From Saturnia japonica (taxonomy: Eukaryota; Arthropoda; Insecta; Lepidoptera; Saturniidae), in the NCBI GenBank assembly GCA_033032175.1, contig CM065328.1:5890690-5954689 (forward strand): DNA of 64,000 nt. The letters are read 5' to 3'. The notes beneath the pieces are model-generated. The model ran no database searches. It was not told where the DNA came from and was given only the letters and a program-made list of their open reading frames with translations. Numbering within the stretch: position 1 is the first letter of the stretch; the number at the start of each line of letters is the position of its first letter. A program made the position numbers and the translations under genes. Below, piece by piece: positions 56,148 through 64,000 of this stretch.

Positions 56148-56234
56148 TTAATTCGATACTTTGGCAGTAAGCTCTGACTCCGTTGTCTCACTCGACACCG
56201 CTGAATTATCTTCTGACGCGACTCGCGCAGTTTC
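56148..56234 (-). CDS. Terminal coding exon of an unidentified host gene
   Basis: On the minus strand a good acceptor (CACTTTGTTTCAG) is followed at 56234 by a frame in phase 0: it begins ETARVASED, runs through a Ser, Thr and Glu-rich tail, and ends ELTAKVSN with TAA at 56148-56150. The 28-codon exon is clearly richer in G and C than the AT-rich flanks, with third positions typical of coding DNA. The tail is hydrophilic, so cytoplasmic or disordered. Upstream exons must lie at higher coordinates, in or beyond 56.3-64 kb; none was found. Alternatively it is the frame of an internal exon by chance. No homologue named. Confidence 0.5.
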   Translation of the reverse strand, partial: ETARVASEDNSAVSSETTESELTAKVSN

Positions 56235-57594
56235 CTGAAACAAAGTGATGTAATTCGATCAAGTCCTTGACATTTGTCAAACGATTTACATAAGTATATG
56301 TACATATATTTAATATTAGATATGAGAAATACGATATATTTTTATTGGTTGGAGTGACATAATATATTACATATTCCCGTGGATCGCTTTCCATATTCAA
56401 TTAAAAAGAAAGTTTACATTTCAAATTTTATATTACAATTTTTATTGCGGTACAGAAAAGTGCAGGAACTTTACCTGATGGTAAACACAGTGCCATGTAA
56501 AACACATCGGTGACAACCGTAGGATCAATCTATCGCCAATCGTCGATGTCACGCCGGCTTGCTCAAATGTCACTTCACGTTATGTTTGTAGACTCCGTTT
56601 TGTAGGAAGGAAGGGTACACGCTGGCCTAGAGATAATATTATGGCTATCTAGTTATTATTTACTACGTATTAGAGGCGTGTTTAAATACATTGAACTTAC
56701 TAATGAATGGTACTCTTTGACTTTTACGAGTTATTTAAACAGTATCTCGGTGCACATTAAAGTATATTTATGAAGTAAAATTTAGCACTAAAACGTGTAA
56801 TCGCAACAAGTGCCCGGCGCAGACTGTGATTGCGAGTGTATGCACTCGAACGCGTGATTCAAACAATCTGTTTGAGGTGACGTCATTAGTAAGTAGTATA
56901 TAATAGCTAAATTTCAGATCGGCAAATTTGTATAATTACTTCAAACGTGGAGTAATTTAGTTTGAGTATCCTGAAAGCGTATTTAAAAATATAATGGTCT
57001 TCAAATTAGTGTACAAGAACTCAGTAGTTAAAGCTAATTATACGGGCAGGTAAAATTTTGCCTCATCTATGGTCGTAAATTAACATTAAAGTTTGTTTCT
57101 GAAATCTTGATGCAGAAAATTATGCATAGCACTGAAATATTCATGTAATAACTCTGTGGGATCGTGCTCACTGCCGCTCGCATAATGCCGGAACTAAGTG
57201 GAGATTGTAGCGAGAATAATGTTAAACAAACTATAAATTTTCGCTTGTTTCAAAGTTAAAATCAATACGAGATATATCAAAATGTGTGTTTAATATTTTT
57301 TTTTTAAAAGACAGAAGCCCCTTAATTACGTACACATGCCGCTATGGTGGGGTTATACCTTATGTATGTTGATCGTGATTCAATCAAACATAATTATTAT
57401 TAATTGGTATAGATCAGTTCAGTATAAAAAGCAAGGTCTAGGTATATATAATAAGCGCGCGAGGTGAATGCAGTCGGGGCCTGAAGTGAAGAAGCCGAAG
57501 TATCTCCCCTCCCCGTCCGCACGCCTCGTTTCACGCGCCCTAACTATAGTGATATGAATGCTGTATTTGACAACTATCGTACGTTTTCTGATCG
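56235..57594. other. Presumed intron with repeats E and I
   Basis: 56448-56600 is a repeat E copy (CTGATGGTAAACACAGTGCC) and 56690-56880 is an antisense copy of repeat I (GTGCCCGGCGC, GAGTGTATGCACTCG). 57420-57560 has TATAAAAAGC and a CpG-rich block (CCCCTCCCCGTCCGCACGCC) just before the solo LTR. The 117-residue minus frame 57419-57772 crosses these repeats and is not a gene. Confidence 0.5.
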
Positions 57595-57789
57595 CGTTTG
57601 TGGCGACATCTACATAGCGACATCTATCGAGTCCACATAAGACGCATCCTACTATCCTACATTGCGCTATAGAAATTAACTCAATCGTTGAGTATATTCC
57701 TATACAAGAACCGACTACAACCGTTGGGCAGCTGCATAACATCCGTCTGGTCGGAGGATCCTCCCTTTGCAATAGTTCTTCTACACGTT
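57595..57789 (+). mobile_element. Solo LTR, copy 2
   Basis: 187 bp (57599-57785) from TGTGGCGACATCTACATAGC to AGTTCTTCTACA, flanked by a 4-bp repeat CGTT (57595-57598 and 57786-57789). It matches 32479-32672 over its length apart from small gaps, for example CCAGACATAACACC there against CATAACATCC here. Confidence 0.8.
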
Positions 57790-58740
57790 ATTACTCAAGT
57801 TGTGGCCTCATGTTATTTTTTGTTGTTATTTATGATTGATCAGAGTCTATCTATATCTGTTACAAAAAAAACATGTTTATTTATCGCCAAGCACGGGAAA
57901 TAGCGAAACAAGTATCTGATAATGATTAATTATCAGAGATCTTTTTTTTAGTTTGATTTCTTTGTGTGAAATAATATTCATAAATTATTGTCTTGCTTTT
58001 CATTATGTTAACCAAGATGTAAATGGTAAATTTAAAACAGCAATAGTTCTAATTAACTCACAGCATTATCGAATTCTTTAACTCTGCATTCAATTCGCGC
58101 GCAGTCTATAGCTATAGCTATAATAAATGCTGATGTCGATAAAACATGGATATTTTGGACAACCGATAGTTTACAACATATATGTCAGATAGTTTTCAAA
58201 CACGACAGCAAAATAGGTCGTTTCGATACTTCCGGACCTTAGTAACTTTCATGAGCTAAAAAAAAATGTCATTCGCTGTAATCCTCCTTGTTTTCAGAAA
58301 AAATTCTACATTTGATTGTTTTATTTCAGCAATCAAATGTTAGATAGTCCTAATTACTATCGATTATTTATACTTACGTTTTACCAATACTTCTAATTGC
58401 GACTGCATTGGTTTATTTATGAAATACTCTCCACTTAGTGTTTCGCAACAGGCAAGCAATGGCGAAAATAGCTAAATTCTAATGGCGGTACATAATACAA
58501 ATACGCAATTGTGTGTGTTTTTTTTATTGCAAAACAAATCCAGTGACTGCATGTTTTAACCATACGATAAAGATAATTTTCAGAGTCTTAATTTCAATAT
58601 AACACTGAATAAAAATAAAATATACCTTTTAAAACTCAGATTTACTACGTAGTTTTCATTATTCAGAATCGGATCATTTGTGATATTCCAGCGATTACCT
58701 CCTATAAACATATCTAAAAACTTTACCTCTTTACAATATT
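57790..58740. other. AT-rich noncoding stretch
   Basis: No gene or repeat recognised. 58104-58122 has a CTATAGCTATAGCTATAA run. Confidence 0.5.
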
Positions 58741-58971
58741 AATAAAGACTAGCTGTGACTCCAACTTCGTCCGCGTGAAATCTTGTATGAAGCAAACGCG
58801 ACACGGGCGCGTGGCGTAGGGGTAGGTGCGCGTGGACGCGCGGGGTAATGTACACGAGATATTCGATTATGAATGATTTAAATAATCGAGATGTTTCGAT
58901 GATGAGTGATAATTCAGAATCGAAATACGAATATGAATGATCATTCATAATCGAGCCTTTGATTTACTAAC
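58741..58971 (+). repeat. Repeat A-like opening and GATTATGAATGAT-rich segment
   Basis: ACTAGCTGTGACTCCAACTT, CGTCCGCGTG at 58748-58778 resembles the start of repeat A. The GC-rich ACGGGCGCGTGGCGTAGG follows. From 58862 the words TTCGATTATGAATGAT and its inverse ATCATTCATAATCGA appear, as in the unit that follows. Confidence 0.45.
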
Positions 58972-59270
58972 CAGAGGTGGGCGATTATGAATGATGACAG
59001 TTACCTATTAAAACAAAGAGTGGAAAGCTAAAAAAAAGAACACATATTATAACAATTATCTATAAAAGGTCGTTCGGTCGTGATAATGACTAATTTTATC
59101 AAAAATTACTAACTTAGCGTCAGTAATTACTAATGGTACTTCGATTATGAATGATCACTCATCATCGAACTACTAATATGAGTAATTACTGATGGCTATA
59201 ATTGAGATATCTCGAGATATCTTCATAATCGAATGATTACATTAGTTTATCTCATAATCGCCCACTGCTA
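58972..59270. mobile_element. Possible hAT-type MITE
   Basis: CAGAGGTGGGCGATTATGA at 58972-58990 is the inverse of TCATAATCGCCCACTGCTA at 59252-59270 with three mismatches. The CAG..GTGGGC start is usual for hAT ends. About 300 bp, no coding frame, with a GATATCTCGAGATATC palindrome near 59207-59222. An 8-bp target duplication, expected for hAT, is not visible. Confidence 0.5.
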
Positions 59271-60256
59271 ATGGATACTGCTAAAAGCCGTTTTTGATAT
59301 TACAAACAGATACTTTAATTTTATTATTTGTTAAATATAAAATAAGTTACATAATTTATATATATGATAATAACACATTTGATATTTAAAAACCCATACA
59401 GTTTGGGTTGCTGCCGTTTCCCGGTTCCATTTACCCGTACGAACATTAAGCTCCAATTCATTCCATTATCATTCGATACTCGTTACTCGAAACTCGGCTT
59501 TAAACTGCTTACCCGGCAAAATTGAATTCTACCCAGTATATAGACTGTAACATCCTTACCCCACAACTAGGAGTGGCGAGTTAAATTCGACGGGTTGCAC
59601 GAAACGTTGTTATAACATAAGGAAGACTGGTTCCTAAATTAAATTTTGCGTCTTGTTTTTTTTCCATCGTTTATTAAAGGTATATTCTTTTAGGAGTCTA
59701 CTATATAAAAATTACTATTTCATCTAAGTTCATTTAAAGTTAAGCGTTGATACTGTATTTAGCTCTATAAGTCCAACAAGTTTGCGCACGACCGTCCCTA
59801 TGTGGCGACAGACTTGGCGGGGCCGAGTTAGCACGTCATTACATCTACACTTCACAGTACACTAAAGTAAACAGTATGAAGTGTCGGCAGAGTTATTGAA
59901 ATAATCACTTACAGCCACTCGTTATATAATCACGCAGTATGACTGTGTACTGCTAGTGATACTATATCACTGTATAATAAATTGTAATTATTATCTTTCA
60001 TCAAAATAGATAAATACAACCTACTATACATTTTGTAAGTTTAAATTTAAATTATTCTTCATGGGTTTTGTTTCCAGTTTCGATTGTGACTTAGTAAGAT
60101 GGGAATGTACATATTTTAGTAATATCCACGGACTTTGTTCGCATTACCTTTATATATAAAAATTTTGTTTGCTGCGTCTCTGTTAGTGATTTTATAACTT
60201 ATGAACGACTTAACCGATTGATCTCATATTTTTACATAATACGTTTGTTTTATTTG
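59271..60256. other. Noncoding, partly less AT-rich
   Basis: 59400-59600 and 59775-59850 (TTTGCGCACGACCGTCCCTA, GTGGCGACAGACTTGGCGGG) stand out in composition, but no frame or partner was seen. 60150-60250 resembles other tail repeats. Confidence 0.4.
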
Positions 60257-60432
60257 TCTAAAGGTGCTTGGCGACAGATTTTCAATTTGATACATTAAAT
60301 ACCCTACCTCTATGCTATGGTTTCATTACAACGATTTCTTTAACCGCGAGCTCAATCTCATTGTAGGGATTCGAACTCACGTCAATCAACGCAGTATCCG
60401 TACACCCTACCACTGAGCTATCACAGCTTCAT
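60257..60432 (-). repeat. SINE family 2, partial antisense copy
   Basis: On the minus strand GATAGCTCAGTGGTAGGGTG (A box), GTGAGTTCGAATCCCTACAA (B box GTTCGAATC) and GAAAATCTGTCGCCAAGCAC. The B box here is the best match to consensus of the family copies in the window. Confidence 0.7.
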
Positions 60433-61094
60433 GTGATAAAAACAAATACATTTATAAACAAAATCGCGGAACAGAAAGGTAGGGTTAAAAGTTCCAACTT
60501 ATTTTACTGGGGAACGTTTGAAAATTTAAGAAGCGCGCTGAAGGGAATATAATTTCACATCACGTGCGGTCACTCACCGCTAGGATCCCGCTTCTGATGG
60601 AGATTTCATACACGGCTTATATTACTTCTATGTCCTTATCATAAACGAATTACCATTTTTAACTCTCGGGCGCAAAACCCTAGGGTCGTTATAAGTTTAA
60701 CATGTGTATCTTGCTGTAGTATCGTAGCTCCCAAAGGTCTAAGCCGATTTTGATTCAGTTTTTGGAACGATGATCCCTATTGCGGAATGGGAGCTAAACT
60801 GAAAAGAAGTGTCCGAACCCGAGCTACATTAAAAAGGGATAAACACATGCATATATAAGATTTTCAAGACTATGAACGCCGTAGAATAGTTTTAGCTTTT
60901 CTATGACCAGATTTGTACGCACTGTTTTATATACAATCCCAGTGGTCATTTTCAACTCAACTTTTTTTGTTTTGTTTTGTTCATAAAGTTATTAAAGTGG
61001 ACATTTTATTATTAAATAGCTGTGCCGGCGAATTCGTCCACGTGGTATATTTCGTATTTTGACCTTATAAGCTTTTATAATATACAACTAAAAT
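60433..61094. other. Noncoding with a repeat A-like opening
   Basis: 61018-61050 (TAGCTGTGCCGGCGAATTCG, TCCACGTGG) resembles the start of repeat A. 60665-60850 may be another decayed tail. No gene. Confidence 0.45.
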
Positions 61095-61256
61095 CATGGC
61101 TATGCTCGAGGTTCTGGGTTCGATTCCAGAATAATAGGCTGCCCCCTATTGCATGAGACCTAAAAACTTTCGCGGCGAACTGTTGGAGTACATTGGTATA
61201 CCTCTGCCTAACCCTTCGGGGATACAGGCGTGATGGTTATTATATGTTATGTTATG
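61095..61256 (+). repeat. SINE family 3, partial copy
   Basis: GGTTCTGGGTTCGATTCCAG (B box) then CATTGGTATACCTCTGCCTA, ACCCTTCGGGGATACAGGCG and TATGTTATGTTATGAC. It lacks the A box end of 44594-44900. Confidence 0.7.
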
Positions 61257-62226
61257 ACGGTATGTCACTTGATAGTAAGTGGAAGTATACTTTACATACC
61301 TCTTTTTCTATCACGTTCATAAACAGGTTATTTAAAAATGTGCGATTATTTTTCGTGAAAATTCTGCATACAATATAAATAGATATATCATTAATGAACA
61401 TCTAATTACAGTTTCTTTCTAACTTATATGGTCATTTGAAAAAGCTGGTACTATTTGTAACTTCAACAAGTACCTCTCTAAGAGACCCTATATTATTAAT
61501 TATACACATATTTAATAATATATTCGCATTAAATTATTAAAATATAATCTTAGTTATTCGATGTCACCCACATCATCCTAACTAACTATGAACAATTAAT
61601 TTAGGGTTTAAAAGGCCTTTTGTCTTCAGTAATTGGTAAAAGTCTGAATAATTACTTCGTAAGTTGCTTATTCGAATCAAGTTTAAAGAGTTCTTTTAAC
61701 GTAATTTGTTGGATGTTCAAGAAGTTTACAATTTTTATTTTATTATAAACACTAAACAATTATGAATGTTGGATAGCTCTTAATGTAAGACTAAAGTAGT
61801 ATTTAAGTACTGAGGTAAGAAAATGCTAGATATCTGTAACTTAGTTACATCATGTTCTTTCGCAACGGCGTTTTTTTTTTCGTGGCAACACCGTATTGTC
61901 ATTAATTCTTCACCGATTATTTAATATATCTTTGATTTATTATTCAAACGTCAATTTAAAGATTATATTTTCCGACAAATAGTTTAATTTAATGTATTCG
62001 TTAATAAAAAGAATAAAAACTTTTTCATAGCGATCCTAATGAAAATATATTGAAAAAATATCGCGCTATCTGTTAAAAGTCTGTTTTACTATCGTTATAG
62101 CTGTTAGATTGTTTATATTAATAATATCCGTAAATAATGCAAGTTTTTTTCTACAATCAAATGCCTCATGCTATCAAAACAGCCTTAAAAAACCTTTAGT
62201 TATTATTAGTTGTAGCTAATTACATT
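61257..62226. other. AT-rich noncoding with a repeat J copy
   Basis: 62031-62125 is a plus copy of repeat J. Nothing else recognised. Confidence 0.45.
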
Positions 62227-62356
62227 GTCGCTAACTATGGGCCTCATAAGAAAGGTTAAAATCACTCAAAGAGCAATGGAAAGAGCTCTGCTCAGAGTTT
62301 CATTGAGTGATAAAATCAGGAATGATGAGATCCGCATAAGAATTAAAGTAACCTAT
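62227..62356 (+). pseudogene. RTE LINE C-terminal remnant
   Basis: Reads LTMGLIRKVKITQRAMERAL, then SLSDKIRNDEIRIRIKVT with no stop, aligned to 1855-1985 of the LINE near the left edge. It ends in a TA run at 62353-62365 where the Tc1 copy inserted. The LINE does not clearly resume after 63966. Confidence 0.8.
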
Positions 62357-62365
62357 ATATATATA

Positions 62366-63964
62366 CACACATCAAAAAAGTCTAAGCAACATGCGTGATA
62401 TAACAAATTTTTCCATTTATATTAATTAATTTCTAAATATTTACTCAAACAAAGTGCGTAGGTAAGTAAACTTTTTTGTTATTGATGACATACTGGCTGG
62501 TTGTAAAAAAAAAATTTGATTATGTTTTGTTTTTTCATAAAATTCAAATGACTGCGAATTTGTTTGAATTTAAGTGCGTTTTAATTGCTACGTTTAGTCT
62601 TGATTTTATAATTTTACCAACCATTTAAATAAAGTTAGCGACAAAATTGAATTGTTAGATATTCTTTACGTCATGAAGCGACGTCATTTGATGGCAGATG
62701 AAATGCAAAAAGCTGTAGGGGTGTTGCAAGCAGGAAGTAATCAATCTCAGGTATCTCGACATTTAGGCATTCATAGAAGTGTTATTTGTCGTCTTTGGCA
62801 GCGCTACAATAATACAGGAGAACCCGCTGAACAGCATCCAGGCCGTAAAAGGAGTACAACCACTCGGCAACATCGGTACATACAACTGACTGCAAGACGC
62901 CAGCCGATGTTAACCGCTCGAGAGATAAGTTTGAGGCTACAAATTTCAAGTGGTGTTGATGTAAGTCCTCAAACTGTGCGAAATCGACTGCATGAGTACG
63001 GCCTACGAGCTCGACGCCCAATCAGGTGCCCACCGATACGTCACGGGAATCGCGCTCGTCCATATGAATGGTGTAGAGAACGCATAACATGGACCCAGGA
63101 ACAATGGGATAAAATTATGTTTTCCGATGAGTCGCGATTCGGGTTTAAGCCTGATACAAGAAGGGTGCGAGTGTATCGTCGGCCCGGAAATACTGAAAGG
63201 CTCAGGTGCGTTCAGGAAGTTCATCCATACAGCGGCTCAGCAGTTATGTTATGGGCGGGTATTATGAAAAACAGGCGAACTGAGCTCATTTTTGTAAATG
63301 GAAACATGAATGCTGAAAATTACATTGAGGATATTCTCAGACCTTATGTCTACCCATTTGCACAAGCCTTTGGCTCCGATTTTAGGTTAATGCATGACAA
63401 TGCGCGTTCACATACAGCTCGGCGAACCAGTGAATACTTTGCAACGGAGAACATCCGGGTATTGCCCTGGCCTGCACAATCGCCAGATCTCAACCCCATC
63501 GAGCACGCATGGGACATGCTCCAGAGACGTGTTTTGAAGGACTTGTACGGAGCGACAACAACCCAACAGCTGAAGGATTTTCTACAATTCCATTGGGAGC
63601 GAATACCGCAAGATGACATAAACAGTCTCATTAATTCAATGAATAATCGTCGCCGACAAGTTCTGAATAGCAGAGGAGCCCATACTTTGTATTAAATTGT
63701 TCTATTCTTTCACAATAAATACATTTTCTTTAGAAATTTCATTTTGTAAGAAAAAAGTTTAGTTTCTTATGTATCTTAGTTTCTACAGTATATTCTAATA
63801 TTGTTCATTTCTGTTATTAAAAGAACTTATAAAGACAACAGCTGTTATTTTTACATCATAGAACCCTAAAGATATTATTTTAAAAATAAAATGCAACGTT
63901 ATAATGTGAAGAACTATCCTAAAATTTAAATTAGTACATGTTGCTTAGACTTTTTTGATGAGTG
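62366..63964 (+). mobile_element. Tc1-type transposon, copy 2
   Basis: 1599 bp, same family as 37901-39497 and highly similar throughout, untranslated parts included. Inverted ends of 25 bp (62366-62390 and 63940-63964) with one mismatch in the right end (GATGAGTG instead of GATGTGTG). TA on both sides (62364-62365 and 63965-63966). Inserted in a TA run next to an RTE remnant. Confidence 0.94.
62673..63695 (+). CDS. Tc1-type transposase, copy 2 (340 aa)
   Basis: Full-length frame with the same domains as copy 1: N-terminal paired helix-turn-helix regions, GRKR linker and a DD34E catalytic domain with D152 (MFSDESRF), D242 (LMHDNARSHTA) and E277 (PIEHAWD). The SDES motif is the normal one for Tc1, unlike SDEW in copy 1, so this copy looks more likely to be active. 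The two proteins differ at 16 of 347 codons of the shared open frame (about 95% identical). No stop or shift is present. It would act in the nucleus on the ends of this family. Confidence 0.94.
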   Translation: MKRRHLMADEMQKAVGVLQAGSNQSQVSRHLGIHRSVICRLWQRYNNTGEPAEQHPGRKRSTTTRQHRYIQLTARRQPMLTAREISLRLQISSGVDVSPQTVRNRLHEYGLRARRPIRCPPIRHGNRARPYEWCRERITWTQEQWDKIMFSDESRFGFKPDTRRVRVYRRPGNTERLRCVQEVHPYSGSAVMLWAGIMKNRRTELIFVNGNMNAENYIEDILRPYVYPFAQAFGSDFRLMHDNARSHTARRTSEYFATENIRVLPWPAQSPDLNPIEHAWDMLQRRVLKDLYGATTTQQLKDFLQFHWERIPQDDINSLINSMNNRRRQVLNSRGAHTLY

Positions 63965-63966
63965 TA

Positions 63967-64000
63967 TTTCTATGTAGATATATATTTCTCTAAAAGTTGG
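63967..64000. other. Right window edge
   Basis: 34 bp of AT-rich sequence beyond the Tc1 target duplication. Nothing recognised. Confidence 0.5.

Noticed and set aside
57419..57772. 117-residue minus-strand frame
   Set aside because: It crosses the solo LTR and its GC-rich flank; a similar frame (32453-32671) over the other LTR copy shows it comes from the repeat.
1..64000. CRISPR arrays, operons, bacterial promoters or ribosome binding sites
   Set aside because: No spaced identical repeats of CRISPR type, and the whole window is eukaryotic in character.

Overview
The window looks like a stretch of an insect genome, most likely a moth or butterfly. It is AT-rich, has no compact bacterial-type gene layout, and is packed with eukaryotic transposable elements. 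The tRNA-derived SINEs, the RTE-type LINE ending in a GATGAT-like tail, and the short tails ending near TTAGTATGGAT are types I know from Lepidoptera. That assignment rests on recognition, not on a search.

Layout, left to right. 1-2545: 3' end of a Copia-type LTR retrotransposon (RT, RNase H, 3' LTR), broken by an RTE-type LINE inserted in twin-primed (5'-inverted) form. 2546-6575: mostly anonymous sequence with repeat tails. 6576-7870: 5'-truncated CR1/L2-like LINE, minus strand. 8019-14788: anonymous AT-rich sequence with SINE and dispersed-repeat copies, a perfect 73-bp tandem duplication and one CpG-rich patch. 14789-15660: LTR, primer-binding site and gag remnant of a Gypsy-type element, minus strand. 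16433-20727: a very young endogenous retrovirus of the errantivirus (insect gypsy) type on the minus strand, with identical 307-bp LTRs and a 4-bp target duplication; it lacks gag, protease and RT but keeps integrase and env. 20728-37900: repeat-rich sequence holding a candidate host exon (21402-21522), LINE remnants, a mariner-superfamily element with perfect 31-bp terminal repeats but a broken transposase (28911-30207), a solo LTR (32479-32672), and a 140-bp-period array (35380-35945). 37901-39497 and 62366-63964: two copies of one Tc1-type transposon, each with a full-length transposase frame. 41781-42200: decayed Tc1 relative. 50690-50891: Helitron helicase end. 51228-51586: near-perfect 359-bp palindrome. 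57599-57785: second solo LTR of the 32479 family. 58972-59270: possible hAT-type MITE.

Host genes are almost absent. The best candidates are three small minus-strand exons: a terminal coding exon (56148-56234), a signal-peptide exon with a consensus splice donor (55018-55066), and a possible terminal exon with a hydrophobic tail (21402-21522). The first two, 1.1 kb apart, suggest the boundary between two same-strand genes, with most of the window to the left being large TE-filled intron. I could not find the connecting exons, so gene identity is open.

The coding capacity is thus nearly all from mobile elements. The most notable are the env-bearing errantivirus, which must have moved with enzymes supplied by another copy, the two intact Tc1 transposases, and the long hairpin that could yield double-stranded RNA if transcribed.
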